From Neobacillus mesonae (GTDB lineage: Bacteria > Bacillota > Bacilli > Bacillales > Cytobacillaceae), in the NCBI RefSeq assembly GCF_023715155.1, contig NZ_JAMBNQ010000005.1, positions 1 to 64,000 on the forward strand: a stretch of DNA of 64,000 bases. Direction: 5' to 3'. Under the pieces are notes generated by a model. That model worked only from the letters and a program-made list of their open reading frames with translations, did not search any database and was not told the DNA's origin. The translations under genes were made by a program, and so were the position numbers. This document shows, piece after piece, positions 25,048 to 34,504 of the stretch. Position 1 is the stretch's first letter. The number at the start of each line of letters is the position of its first letter.

Positions 25048-27210
25048 ATGATGTTTAGGTGGTTTGATTTAGTGAAAAAGGTTTTTTCCATTTATCGAAA
25101 TGATTTGTTAAGCCTCACAACCAATTGGGCAGCCGCATTTATTATTGCTGCCTTAATCATCCTTCCCTCCCTTTATGCCTGGTTCAATATTAAAGCATCC
25201 TGGGATCCATACAGCAATACAAAAGAAATCCCCATTGCGATTGTAAATAATGATAAAGGTGCTGAGTTAAAAGGAGAAAGCATTAATATTGGTGAAGAAA
25301 TCCTCGATTCTTTAAAAAAGAATCATTCATTAGGATGGAAATTTGTCAGTTCATCAGAAGCTGTCACAGGGGTCAAGACCGGAAAATATTTTGCCAGCAT
25401 CACAATTCCCAGCGATTTCTCAGCCAAAATTGGAACTGTTTTAAACGACAATCCGGAAAAACCTGAACTTCTTTATACCGTTAATGAAAAAATTAATGCG
25501 ATTGCCCCAAAAATAACAAGTAAAGGAGCCAGCGGAATAAAGGAAGAGGTTAGTAAAAACTTTGTTAAAACAGCAAATGGGGTTATTTTCGATATTTTTA
25601 ACCGACTGGGAATCGAACTTCAAAAAAACCTGCCTGACATCGAGAAACTAAAATCAATGATATTTTGGCTTGAACAGCATTTAAATGAAGCGGAAAGCAT
25701 GATAAATACTGCTAATGATAATGCAAATCAGGCACAAAAGATTGTCAATGACTTACAAAAAAACATTGACAAAGTTGAAGGTATAATTAAACATGCACGC
25801 GGCCTCTCTGGTCAAATATCAAGCTTTTTAGAAAGCAATAAAGAAAGCATTGCAAATCTTGCACCTGCTATTAAGCAGAATCTAACGTATATGGAGGCTG
25901 GAGCTCAATCTGTTGAACAAATAACCAGTCTTCTGTCTTCAGACAATATAAGCAATACCGAGAAACAACAGGCTTTGAACGATGCCTTCACGCAGTTGAC
26001 TGAACTGATTAAAATTGAAACACTTTTGATTGATTTATTTGATCAATTAAATCATCTTGCCGGTAATACAATGTTTTCAAATGAAATAGCAAATGTAACC
26101 GAACAGAAAAACAGGTCACAAAGATTACTGCAAAATGTAAAAAGGCTTAAAATGACGGAGGCCCTTTCACCTGTATTAATAAAGAATACTAACCAATTAG
26201 CCAAAAATCTCTCTACAGATCTTGGACAAATAGGCAATTCATATGATTCTAAGACTTCGCCAAAAATAAAGAACTTTAGTGAGACAGCTAAAAGCATCCC
26301 AATAAAAGCAGATAACTTTTTCAGCAAAGCCGATGAAACACTTCCACAAATAAAGAAAATTTTAAATGATACTTCAAAAGGAATAGCAATTGGAAAAAGG
26401 GACCTTGCTTTAATCAAACGGGATTTTCCGGAAATCAAACAGAAGATTACTACACTTGCCAATCAGATCCGCGAATTTGAAAAATCTGAAGATATACGTG
26501 AGATTATTGATTTATTGCGGAATGATGTAAAAAAAGAAAGCGACTTTTTTGCTGACCCAGTATTATTGAAAGAGAAACGTCTTTTTCCAATTCCAAATTA
26601 CGGCTCAGCGATGTCTCCCTTTTTCACAACCTTATCACTATGGGTAGGGGCAACACTGCTAATTTCTTTGATTCCTGTGGAAGTAGCGGACCTGCCAAAA
26701 GACTATCAACCTCACCATATTTATTTAGGCAGACTGTTGACATTTTTATCAATTGCCCTATGCCAAAGCATGATTGTGACATTAGGTGATATTTATTTGT
26801 TGAAAACATACATAGCAGCCAAATTATGTTTTTTTATGTTTGGCTTACTGATTAGTGCGGTCTTCATGTTAATAGTCTATACATTAGTTTCAATCCTTGG
26901 AAATGTTGGGAAAGGGTTAGCAATCGTGATTCTTGTTCTGCAAATTTCAGCCTCGGGCGGAACCTTCCCGGTACAAGTGATGCCCGTTTTTTTTCAACAG
27001 CTTAATCCCTATTTGCCTTTTACTTATGCCATTAGCATGATGAGGGAAGCTGTCGGAGGAATTCTGTGGGAAGTTGTAAAAACGGATCTTCTTATTCTCT
27101 TTTTTATCACAATTGTTACCCTTCTATTTGGTTTAGTTTTAAAAAAACCAATCGAAAAGTACGGAAGGGCGATCAAAAAGAAAGCAAAGGAAAGCAGGCT
27201 GATTCATTAA
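25048..27210 (+). CDS. Second YhgE/Pip-family membrane protein
   Basis: A 720-residue paralogue of the protein encoded divergently at 22,514. The N-terminal helix (about 28-48) leads into WFNIKASWDPYSNTKEIPIAIVNND-like sequence. The middle (about 200-480) is a long helical, coiled-coil extracellular region without the Gly-Ser heptads of the other copy. The C-terminus has the NYGSAMSPFFTTLSLWVGA block and five hydrophobic helices, including SASGGTFPVQVMP. Family role: surface or export-associated membrane protein, substrate unknown. The start is one of two tandem ATGs behind AAAGGAAAG. A terminator follows immediately. Confidence 0.87.
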   Translation: MMFRWFDLVKKVFSIYRNDLLSLTTNWAAAFIIAALIILPSLYAWFNIKASWDPYSNTKEIPIAIVNNDKGAELKGESINIGEEILDSLKKNHSLGWKFVSSSEAVTGVKTGKYFASITIPSDFSAKIGTVLNDNPEKPELLYTVNEKINAIAPKITSKGASGIKEEVSKNFVKTANGVIFDIFNRLGIELQKNLPDIEKLKSMIFWLEQHLNEAESMINTANDNANQAQKIVNDLQKNIDKVEGIIKHARGLSGQISSFLESNKESIANLAPAIKQNLTYMEAGAQSVEQITSLLSSDNISNTEKQQALNDAFTQLTELIKIETLLIDLFDQLNHLAGNTMFSNEIANVTEQKNRSQRLLQNVKRLKMTEALSPVLIKNTNQLAKNLSTDLGQIGNSYDSKTSPKIKNFSETAKSIPIKADNFFSKADETLPQIKKILNDTSKGIAIGKRDLALIKRDFPEIKQKITTLANQIREFEKSEDIREIIDLLRNDVKKESDFFADPVLLKEKRLFPIPNYGSAMSPFFTTLSLWVGATLLISLIPVEVADLPKDYQPHHIYLGRLLTFLSIALCQSMIVTLGDIYLLKTYIAAKLCFFMFGLLISAVFMLIVYTLVSILGNVGKGLAIVILVLQISASGGTFPVQVMPVFFQQLNPYLPFTYAISMMREAVGGILWEVVKTDLLILFFITIVTLLFGLVLKKPIEKYGRAIKKKAKESRLIH

Positions 27211-27221
27211 AGAAATGTAAA

Positions 27222-27255
27222 AAAGAAGCTGCAGTTTAATAATCAGCTTCTTTTT
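27222..27255 (+). terminator. Terminator of second YhgE-type gene
   Basis: AAGAAGCTG/CAGCTTCTT stem and a TTTTT tail, 12 bp after the stop. Confidence 0.85.
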
Positions 27256-27274
27256 AGGTATTATTTATTTTTAG

Positions 27275-27442
27275 GCATTGTTAAACTTGGCTGTTGACTT
27301 GCATTCCACTAGGAAGTCTTCTGCAGCATAGGCTTCGCAAGACTAAAAGCGACAGCTTTTAGAAGGAGGCACAAGCCGTTCGGGCGCCTTCGTATCTTCC
27401 GCACCAACTTAGCTGCAAAAAACACATTGACCTTAACACAGC
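27275..27442. repeat. Palindromic intergenic repeat (second type)
   Basis: A structured, more GC-rich block between convergent genes. Features are TGTTAA near 27,279 against TTAACA at 27,433, GGAAG (27,312-27,316) against CTTCC (27,396-27,400), the hairpin AAAAGC-GACA-GCTTTT (27,344-27,361), and a GGC/GCC-rich core. It is unrelated to the repeats near 13 kb. From memory, similar elements recur between genes in Bacillaceae. Confidence 0.5.
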
Positions 27443-28864
27443 CTATTTTAAAAAGTTTAAGACCTTTTGAACCGCCGCTTCCCCTTGGTCTACACAGTCA
27501 GGGACACCTACGCCTCCATACGAAGCACCGGCAAGAAAAACACCCGGCAGTTCTTCTTTCATTTTTTCTAAAATGACGGCCATTCTTTCCTGATGACCGA
27601 CCGTATATTGCGGCATTGCATTTTTCCATCGGGATACAACTGCGAAATCCGGATCCGCTGTAATATCCATCGTCTTCCTTAAATCATCCAAAACCGTTTT
27701 AACGATTTTATCATCAGAAAGATCAACAATGGTTTCATCCCCTGCTCTTCCGACATAACAGCGAAGGAGCGCTTTTCCTTTAGGTGCTGAATGCGTCCAT
27801 TTCTTATGTGTCCAAGTACAAGCAGTAATGGAATAATCGTTTCTTCTAGAGACAACAAATCCAGTCCCGTCAATATCATTTTTAATCGCGTCAGCTGGGA
27901 AAGCTAGTGCAACCGTAGCCACAGATGTGGATGGAACATCTTTCAATGGTTCAAAAAAGCGGTAATCCGAAAACATTGCCTGCAGTGCCTTGTGCGGTAC
28001 AGCCGCAACAATACTATCCGCCTCAATGGTTTCACCATTATTTAGATATATCTCATATCTACCATTATTCCTTACGATTTGCCCTGCACGATGTCCTTTT
28101 AGAATAGTTTTCGAATCTAATTTTGCTTCAATGGCTTCTGCAAATGACTGGAGTCCTGTTTTAAAGGTAAGAAATGCACCTTTTAGGTTATCTTGATGGA
28201 CGTTCTCTTTTGCCTTAGCCGGTTTTGCCTTTTTCATACCAAGAATTAAGCTGCGATATTTCTGTTCCACTTCATAAAACTGAGGGAATGTAGTCATCAA
28301 ACTCATCTGATCAATATCACCCGCATAAATTCCGGATAATAGTGGTTCAATTAAATTTTCAACGACTTCATCTCCTAATCGTCTGCGGAAAAATCCTCCC
28401 AATGATTGGTCTTTTCCCTTTTCCGACCGGGGCAGAATAAAATCTGCCGCCGCCCTTAGTTTCCCTGGAATGGAGAATAAATTGGTTGAGATGAAAGGCA
28501 TGATTTCTGTTGGAATTCCCATGATAGACCCGCCAGGCATCGAATAAAGCTTTTCATTTACAAGAATATAAGATCTCCCCGTAGAATTATGAACTAATTT
28601 CCCGTCCATCCCTACTTCCTTTGCCAGACGAATCATGCTTGTTTTTCTCGCTAAAAATGAATCAGGACCTCTTTCAATTGTAAAGCCGTCCCTTACAACG
28701 GTTTGCATTTTACCTCCAAGACGGTGGGATGCCTCAATAAGCTGAATCTCAATTGAGAGATTCTTTTCTTCTATTTCTTTTTGCAGATAGAACGCTGCTG
28801 TCAATCCAGCAGCTCCTCCCCCAATAATGACAACCTTCTGTTTCTCCTCCGCCAAGGACTTCAC
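27443..28864 (-). CDS. hemY: Coproporphyrinogen III oxidase HemY (CgoX)
   Basis: An FAD enzyme that oxidises coproporphyrinogen III to coproporphyrin III in the Gram-positive coproporphyrin-dependent haem pathway. The 473-residue protein opens with the dinucleotide fold VVIIGGGAAGLTAAFYL (residues about 11-27). It has the ERGPDSFLARK substrate-pocket block, SLGGFFRRRLGDEVVENLIEPLLSGIYAGD, and the C-terminal FAD motif GVFLAGASYGGVGVPDC. GTG start at 28,864; a TTG three codons on (28,855) has similar support. It is the last gene of hemE-hemH-hemY; 27 bp separate it from hemH. Confidence 0.95.
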   Translation of the reverse strand: MKSLAEEKQKVVIIGGGAAGLTAAFYLQKEIEEKNLSIEIQLIEASHRLGGKMQTVVRDGFTIERGPDSFLARKTSMIRLAKEVGMDGKLVHNSTGRSYILVNEKLYSMPGGSIMGIPTEIMPFISTNLFSIPGKLRAAADFILPRSEKGKDQSLGGFFRRRLGDEVVENLIEPLLSGIYAGDIDQMSLMTTFPQFYEVEQKYRSLILGMKKAKPAKAKENVHQDNLKGAFLTFKTGLQSFAEAIEAKLDSKTILKGHRAGQIVRNNGRYEIYLNNGETIEADSIVAAVPHKALQAMFSDYRFFEPLKDVPSTSVATVALAFPADAIKNDIDGTGFVVSRRNDYSITACTWTHKKWTHSAPKGKALLRCYVGRAGDETIVDLSDDKIVKTVLDDLRKTMDITADPDFAVVSRWKNAMPQYTVGHQERMAVILEKMKEELPGVFLAGASYGGVGVPDCVDQGEAAVQKVLNFLK

Positions 28865-28891
28865 CTTCTTCCACTAACCCCCAAAAGATGG

Positions 28892-29827
28892 TTACTCATG
28901 TACTTTCTTTAAAACGACATCTGCTAATAAATCTATAAACTCTTGTCTAGCATTCGGCATTTCCGGACGATAATAGCTGACACCTAATTCATCTGTTACA
29001 GCCTTACACTCAGTATCATTATCATATAGTACTTCAAGATGATCGCATACAAAGCCAACCGGCGCATAAACAAATGCCTTATAATGATGTTTTTGATATA
29101 AATCTCTTGTTAAATCCTGTACATCTGGACCAAGCCAAGGGTCAGGTGTATTGCCTGCACTTTGCCATCCAGTCACATAATTTTTTATTCCTGCCTGTTT
29201 GGCAATCATATCTGCTGTTTCCTGGATTTGTTTTGGATATGGGTCGCCAAACTGCAGAATTTTCTCAGGAAGACTGTGGGCCGAAACGATAAGTACGGCG
29301 TTTTCCCTTTCATCCTCAGGCATTTGTTTATAAATTTGGCTAATTTTATCTGCCCAGTATGTGATAAATTTCGGCTCTTCATACCAGCTTTCAATCGTTT
29401 TAATCTTAAGCCTTCCGCCTAATTTTTCTGCCTCTTCTATTGCCCTGCCATTATAAGATTTAACACTAAAGGTAGAAAAATGCGGAGCCAAAACAAGGCT
29501 GACCGCCTCTTCAATACCATCTTCATGCATTTGTTTCACAGCGTCCTCAATAAATGGATTAATATGCTTTAAACCAAGATACATTTTAAATTCAATCTCA
29601 TCTTGAACACTATTTAAATGTGATTCCAGCTTTTCAGCTTGTTCAAGAGTAATTTTAGCCAGCGGTGAGATTCCGCCGATTGCTTCATAGCGGTTCCGGA
29701 GGTCTTCCATCATTTCCGGTGATGGCTTACGGCCATGACGGATATGTGTATAATAACGGTCCAAATCCTCTAATGTATATGGGGTCCCATATGCCATTAC
29801 TAATAGACCCATTTTCTTTTTTGTCAT
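28892..29827 (-). CDS. hemH: Coproporphyrin III ferrochelatase HemH (CpfC)
   Basis: Inserts ferrous iron into coproporphyrin III. The 311-residue protein has [11 protein letters not shown] at the start. The catalytic histidine is in [10 protein letters not shown] (H184, matching His183 of the B. subtilis enzyme). The acidic metal-site helix is in [17 protein letters not shown] chose the ATG at 29,827, seven bases after AGAGGTG; a GTG at 29,836 falls in that ribosome site. It is the middle gene of the haem operon. The product passes to HemY/HemQ-type steps. Confidence 0.95.
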   Translation of the reverse strand: MTKKKMGLLVMAYGTPYTLEDLDRYYTHIRHGRKPSPEMMEDLRNRYEAIGGISPLAKITLEQAEKLESHLNSVQDEIEFKMYLGLKHINPFIEDAVKQMHEDGIEEAVSLVLAPHFSTFSVKSYNGRAIEEAEKLGGRLKIKTIESWYEEPKFITYWADKISQIYKQMPEDERENAVLIVSAHSLPEKILQFGDPYPKQIQETADMIAKQAGIKNYVTGWQSAGNTPDPWLGPDVQDLTRDLYQKHHYKAFVYAPVGFVCDHLEVLYDNDTECKAVTDELGVSYYRPEMPNARQEFIDLLADVVLKKVHE

Positions 29828-29997
29828 TTGCTGCACCTCTTTTAAAATCTGCTTGCCTTTCCCGTATAGGGGGTGGATGGGCCGCTAATCACACAGCTAA
29901 TTAAACAAATGCAACTTCTTGACCCATTAAAACAACTCATTTTATTTTGCCAAAAAATAGACTGGTTTACCAATATTAGAACTTTTAAATTCGGAGA

Positions 29998-31041
29998 TTA
30001 CCCGCGCTTGGCCTGAGAATATTCATGAACAAAAGCAGTCAGCCTTTTTAAGGTTTCTGGTTTTACAGAAGGGAAAACACCATGACCCAAATTAAAGATA
30101 TAACCGTCATTTTCCATTCCCTGATCTAAAATAGCCTTCGTCTTTTCCTCAATCACTTCCCATGGTGCCAGCAAAACAGCCGGATCAAGGTTACCTTGTA
30201 CAGCCTTAGAAACACCCAGCTCCCTTGCCTTGCTTATTGGCATCCGCCAATCCAATCCAACTACATCAAGCGGCAGGTCATTCCATTCTAATGCTAAATG
30301 ACTTGCCCCAACACCAAACATAATCAATGGGACATTTTCTTTTCTTAATTCAGTAAAAATTCTAGTCATGACTGGCTTTATAAAATAACGATAATCCTCA
30401 GCATTTAAGGCTCCAACCCAAGAGTCAAAGATCTGAATTGCTTTTGCACCTGCACCAATTTGAGCCTTTACATATGTAATTATCATATCGCCTAATTTTT
30501 CCATTAAGGCAAACCATGCTTTAGGCTCAGCATACATAAACGCCTTTGTCTTGTTATAGTTTTTTGAAGGGCCTCCTTCAATCATATAGCTTGCCAATGT
30601 AAAAGGAGCACCAGAAAATCCGATTAATGGGACCGATAATTGTTCTTTTGTTAATAATTTAATCGTATCCAATACATAAGGAATATCTTCCTCAGGATGA
30701 ATTTCGCCTAATTTTTCCACATCTGCAAGGGATTGTATCGGGTTGTCAATAACAGGTCCTACACCGCCCTTTATTTCAACATGCATCCCTAATGCAGGAA
30801 GAGGAGTCATGATATCTTTATATAAAATAGCCGCATCGACATTATATTGTTCAACAGGCAGGCGTGTTACATAGGCGCATAACTCTGGCTGATGGGTAAT
30901 TTCAAATAAAGAATATTTTTCTTTAATTTCCCTGTACTCCGGCTGAGAACGCCCTGCCTGCCTCATATACCAGACAGGGACATGATCTGTTTTTTCTCCT
31001 TTCGCTGTTTTTAAGAATGTTTCATTGATTTCTATAGTCAT
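29998..31041 (-). CDS. hemE: Uroporphyrinogen decarboxylase HemE
   Basis: Decarboxylates uroporphyrinogen III to coproporphyrinogen III. The 347-residue TIM-barrel enzyme has the signature [16 protein letters not shown] near residue 21 and the conserved [13 protein letters not shown]. It also has [23 protein letters not shown] and [13 protein letters not shown] followed by NLGHGVFP. The start at 31,041 ([11 protein letters not shown]) has AAAGGTGG upstream and matches family length; a frame open to 31,077 was rejected. First gene of hemEHY, with a 170-bp gap before hemH that holds nothing obvious. It is divergent from hmoB, which degrades haem. Confidence 0.96.
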   Translation of the reverse strand: MTIEINETFLKTAKGEKTDHVPVWYMRQAGRSQPEYREIKEKYSLFEITHQPELCAYVTRLPVEQYNVDAAILYKDIMTPLPALGMHVEIKGGVGPVIDNPIQSLADVEKLGEIHPEEDIPYVLDTIKLLTKEQLSVPLIGFSGAPFTLASYMIEGGPSKNYNKTKAFMYAEPKAWFALMEKLGDMIITYVKAQIGAGAKAIQIFDSWVGALNAEDYRYFIKPVMTRIFTELRKENVPLIMFGVGASHLALEWNDLPLDVVGLDWRMPISKARELGVSKAVQGNLDPAVLLAPWEVIEEKTKAILDQGMENDGYIFNLGHGVFPSVKPETLKRLTAFVHEYSQAKRG

Positions 31042-31247
31042 ACTATATAGTCCACCTTTCAAGACTTGTCTTTTCATTATTTTAATATATTTAGCATTTA
31101 TTTAAAAACTTACCATAGGCATACTGTCTCCACTATAGCTGTAATTCCCAATTGTGTATAGCAATCAATTGAAACTGTCAAAAAAAAGTCGTTTTTTCCT
31201 TTATGCGTGGAATAATATGAATATAGAAACGAAAAGGGGCTGATGGA

Positions 31248-31739
31248 ATGAATGTCTATATTACTACAGGTACGTATGACTTTTTAAAAAAAATAAAAGC
31301 TAAATATTCTAGTGAACTTGTGATGATGACAAATGCCAGCGGGGCTTTGTTATATCATGAAACAAATGGCAAAACGGTATTTAGTGCACCAAGAAAATAT
31401 GAAGCCATTCAATTAATTGGAGAAATGCCGTATAAAGGTTTTGCCGTTATGAACAATATCTCTGTTACAGATGAAAGCAGACCAGTCTTTGAGTATCAAA
31501 TGAAAAATCAAAGTACTCAGGCGGCGAACACGGCCGGTTTCCGTGCCCTTAGGATACTCCGCCCGCTGTCTTCCAGCACCTATATCATATTGACCATTTG
31601 GAACAATGAAACTGACTTCTCAAAGTGGAAAAATTCACCTTCTTATTTTCCTGCAAATACTAACAAGATCGAGCAATCGAAAATCTTCGAAAGCGCCCCA
31701 TATTTTAGCAAATTTGTCATAACAGAAAACGAAGAATAA
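31248..31739 (+). CDS. hmoB: Haem-degrading monooxygenase HmoB
   Basis: A 163-residue protein with a C-terminal antibiotic-biosynthesis-monooxygenase (ABM) domain of the IsdG/HmoB type, which opens the haem ring and frees iron. Visible landmarks are YKGFAVMNNISVTDESRPVFE in the N-terminal half. The ABM stretch TAGFRALRILRPLSSSTYIILTIW is followed by DFSKWKNSPSY. B. subtilis HmoB (YhgC, 166 residues) also lies next to hemE, supporting the call. RBS AAAGGGGC. It is followed by its own terminator. Confidence 0.88.
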   Translation: MNVYITTGTYDFLKKIKAKYSSELVMMTNASGALLYHETNGKTVFSAPRKYEAIQLIGEMPYKGFAVMNNISVTDESRPVFEYQMKNQSTQAANTAGFRALRILRPLSSSTYIILTIWNNETDFSKWKNSPSYFPANTNKIEQSKIFESAPYFSKFVITENEE

Positions 31740-31749
31740 AAAACATTGG

Positions 31750-31779
31750 AATGGAGCGGACCCCCTCCATTCTTTTTTC
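31750..31779 (+). terminator. Terminator of hmoB
   Basis: GAATGGAG/CTCCATTC stem, 8-base loop, then TTTTTTC. Confidence 0.85.
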
Positions 31780-31870
31780 ATTTTTTTCACACCCCTTTTT
31801 ATCATTTTCATATTCTATACTACATCCTTCAGGGCTAAAGCCTAGAGGGATGAGAAAGGGGGTAAACTAA

Positions 31871-33145
31871 ATGCTTGTTGAATTGACAGTGATTCACTGG
31901 ATCTATGTAGCCTTTATTGCTTTGATTATCGGCTTTATGGTGATGAAAAGAGATACGACCATCGTTTGTATTACGGGAATCTTCTTAATCGCCATCACTG
32001 CGACGGGAAGTTTAAGTGTTTCAATCAGCAGTATTTTTAATAGCTTTATTTATGCCATAACCGAATTATTATCCACCATTCTTGTTATTTCCATCATTGT
32101 CGCAATGAGCCATACATTAACAACAACAGGAATCAATGATGTCATGATTTCTCCTTTTAGGAAGCTGATAAGGAATCCGGCTTTAGCTTACTGGACAATC
32201 GGCATCTTGATGATGGTGATATCTTGGTTTTTCTGGCCGTCTCCTGCAGTAGCCCTTTTAGGAGCCGTTCTCCTCCCCGTTGCTATTCGTGCAGGACTGC
32301 CGGCACTTGGTGTAGCGATGGCCATGAACCTGTTTGGCCACGGAATTGCTTTATCGGGGGATTTTGTCATTCAAGCGGCACCTAAACTGACATCGGATGC
32401 AGCTGGCATTCCTATCCAAGATGTAATTAATGCCAGCATTCCATTAGTTTTTATCATGGGGATTGTAACAACAATAACTGCATTTTATTTATTGCGCCGT
32501 GATATGAGGCGCGGTATTCTTAAAACGGATGAGGCAGCTATTAAGGATATTTCAGAAGAAACCGCTAAACAGACTGCTATTCTATCCATGAATCAAAAAC
32601 GTTTTTTTGCCATAATAGTACCATTATTATTTGCTGCTGACGTTGCCGCGATGACAATGCTTGATTTAACAGGCGGTGATGCTACTGCACTAGTTGGCGG
32701 AACCTCAATCCTAATCCTTCTTCTTATTTCGTTAACAAGTTATAAATCTAAGGGGCTTGAAAAAACAACTCAATTTTTAATTGAAGGCTTTCAATTTGGT
32801 TTTAAAGTGTTTGGGCCCGTTATCCCCATTGCTGCGTTCTTCTATTTAGGTGATTCCGGATTTGTGAAAATCATTGGTGACTTTTTACCAAAGACGTCAA
32901 ATGGAATAGTCAACGATCTTGGCCTCGCACTTGCTAACATTGTTCCATTAAGCAAGGCAGTAGGTGCTGTTACGCTGACATCTGTGGGTGCTATCACCGG
33001 ACTGGATGGTTCCGGCTTCTCCGGTATTTCCCTTGCTGGGTCAGTGGCCAGTTTATTTGCCGCCGCCATTGGCAAGGGTGCAGCGGTGCTGACGGCCCTT
33101 GGGCAAATTGCTGCCATCTGGGTAGGCGGCGGAACTCCTACATAG
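31871..33145 (+). CDS. yhfA: YhfA-like transporter, probably 3'-truncated
   Basis: A 424-residue, 10-11 helix permease resembling B. subtilis YhfA, a predicted solute transporter of unknown substrate. Hydrophobic helices run from residue 7 to the end, with the re-entrant-type motif GAITGLDGSGFSGISLAGS and the ending AALGQIAAIWVGGG. The family continues about 40 residues past this glycine motif with a last transmembrane helix (B. subtilis YhfA is about 463 residues). Here the frame closes after TPT. The break coincides with the start of prophage DNA, so I read it as disruption by integration. Start ATG with AAAGGGGG. Confidence 0.8.
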   Translation: MLVELTVIHWIYVAFIALIIGFMVMKRDTTIVCITGIFLIAITATGSLSVSISSIFNSFIYAITELLSTILVISIIVAMSHTLTTTGINDVMISPFRKLIRNPALAYWTIGILMMVISWFFWPSPAVALLGAVLLPVAIRAGLPALGVAMAMNLFGHGIALSGDFVIQAAPKLTSDAAGIPIQDVINASIPLVFIMGIVTTITAFYLLRRDMRRGILKTDEAAIKDISEETAKQTAILSMNQKRFFAIIVPLLFAADVAAMTMLDLTGGDATALVGGTSILILLLISLTSYKSKGLEKTTQFLIEGFQFGFKVFGPVIPIAAFFYLGDSGFVKIIGDFLPKTSNGIVNDLGLALANIVPLSKAVGAVTLTSVGAITGLDGSGFSGISLAGSVASLFAAAIGKGAAVLTALGQIAAIWVGGGTPT

Positions 33146-33178
33146 ATATTAGACAAATAAATAAAGGAGCAATTGTCC

Positions 33179-33406
33179 ATGAACCTAGGAACAATTTATA
33201 CAAACAGTTTACTAAAATCAATTGAAAATATATCTAAGAGTACTACCAAAAGTGAACATGACAAATATGTGGATGTATGTGTCCAATTTGCAAACATCAT
33301 GACCATTTTAGTCCCTAGACAAGATGAAATAAGCCTAGTAGATCTGCAGATGATTAATAATGTTTTTAAACAATATCAGGATAATTATCTAAATATAGAG
33401 GACTAA
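33179..33406 (+). CDS. Small hypothetical protein at prophage left edge
   Basis: A 75-residue acidic, helical protein starting MNLGTIYTNSLLKSIENI, with no transmembrane segment or recognised motif. AAAGGAGC lies about 9 bases upstream of the ATG at 33,179; the TTG two codons earlier is too close to it. It sits 33 bp after the truncated yhfA frame, so it is either the first prophage gene or a host gene downstream of yhfA. I do not recognise the family. Confidence 0.6.
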   Translation: MNLGTIYTNSLLKSIENISKSTTKSEHDKYVDVCVQFANIMTILVPRQDEISLVDLQMINNVFKQYQDNYLNIED

Positions 33407-33427
33407 ATAAAAACAAAAGAGCACAGC

Positions 33428-33456
33428 GTGTATAAGTAGTGTTGACGCACTCTTAT
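33428..33456 (+). other. Imperfect inverted repeat in leader
   Basis: GTATAAG and CTTATAC arms, extended by AGTG/CACT, span about 33,428-33,456. It precedes a second hairpin (ACCCTTGTGTC/GACAAAGGGT, about 33,493-33,523) and the terminator-like hairpin at 33,531. Together they make a folded leader before the winged-helix gene. Confidence 0.5.
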
Positions 33457-33530
33457 ACCGTCCGCCTGATGCCCCAGGCAAACACTTGCTGTACCCTTGT
33501 GTCTTATTTTACAGACAAAGGGTCTATTTG

Positions 33531-33565
33531 GCAACGGTTTGCTTCCACAGGCCGTTGCTTTTTTG
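33531..33565 (+). terminator. Attenuator-like terminator before start codon
   Basis: GCAACGG/CCGTTGC stem (33,531-33,558) followed by TTTTTTG. It is placed directly ahead of the AAAGGAGA ribosome site of the 33,588 gene, so it would end transcripts before that gene unless antiterminated. It could alternatively terminate the upstream 33,179 gene. Confidence 0.65.
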
Positions 33566-33587
33566 TTTCCATAAAGGAGACAGAATC

Positions 33588-34415
33588 ATGAAAAATCGTA
33601 TTGATGTTATTGCCGGTGAAGAATCATATAATAACTTATCTAGCTTTACTGATATCGAAGAAATGAATGAGACAATACGCACCTACAGAGACTCCATACG
33701 TGCGTCTATTAAGCGTGCTGATGTACAAGCTAGACTTATTACATTGCTTGAGCTTTTAAAGCGTCACAGTTGCAAATATGTAGGTGTTAGTTTTCTATGC
33801 AAAAATTCAATAGCCGAAAAACTCGAACTTTCTTATAAGACTATCCAACGCTTGGTAAAAAAATTAGAAGACCTTGGCATGATTAAACAAGTAGAAATGA
33901 AGCGTAAAAAAGACATGCTTCAGACTGCCAATTCAATCATTATTTTGCCCGTAGAGAATGTGGCCAACAAGAACCCTACTCATTGTCCAACAAAGTGTCC
34001 GGCCAATAAAACAACACCTGTTTCTTTAAAACAAAAGATTAAAAGATTAAATACACGTAATAATAGCGCTTCTTCAGCCACAAAAAATGAGAATAATTTT
34101 TCTAAAGCTAACTTTGTTGCTCATTGGGTACCAGCAGTATTTGCAAAACTAGCAAACTATTACTATAACGACGCTAAAACCATTCAGGAGTTGTGGAAGG
34201 TGGTTAAGCAAAACAATAGAATTGTGGACCATATCGACAAGCTTAAAGCCTTTAATAATAACCAAGAACTATCTATTGGCTTAATGGCCATAAAAGAACT
34301 TGTTATGAAAATAAAAGATGGCAAAGGTATAAAAAATATTTTTGGCTATTTCAACGGAATTGTAGATAATCTTATGAGTAAATATATTTTCAATTATGAA
34401 TTTATGAATGAATAA
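33588..34415 (+). CDS. Winged-helix/HTH DNA-binding protein
   Basis: A 275-residue protein beginning MKNRIDVIAGEESY. A winged-helix segment is visible at about 55-115: residues RLITLLELLKRHS, then KNSIAEKLELSYKTIQRLVKKLEDLGMIKQ, then a basic wing. The centre is a Thr/Asn/Lys-rich linker, and the C-terminal 100 residues are helical without a known motif. Similar HTH proteins occur in Bacillus prophages and plasmids. The start at 33,588 has AAAGGAGAC; the longer frame from 33,486 runs through the leader hairpins and was rejected. The role, control or replication, is not determinable. Confidence 0.75.
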   Translation: MKNRIDVIAGEESYNNLSSFTDIEEMNETIRTYRDSIRASIKRADVQARLITLLELLKRHSCKYVGVSFLCKNSIAEKLELSYKTIQRLVKKLEDLGMIKQVEMKRKKDMLQTANSIIILPVENVANKNPTHCPTKCPANKTTPVSLKQKIKRLNTRNNSASSATKNENNFSKANFVAHWVPAVFAKLANYYYNDAKTIQELWKVVKQNNRIVDHIDKLKAFNNNQELSIGLMAIKELVMKIKDGKGIKNIFGYFNGIVDNLMSKYIFNYEFMNE

Positions 34416-34504
34416 TGTCTATTTTTGTCGAATGTATAGGATAAATGTTTTATATTGTTTAAAATTAGCGTAAAAATACTACTAAATTATTGGAGGGGAT
34501 TATA

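Noticed and set aside
33486..33587. N-terminal extension of the winged-helix gene
   Set aside because: It runs through hairpins and a terminator, lacks a ribosome site, and ATG 33,588 has a strong one.
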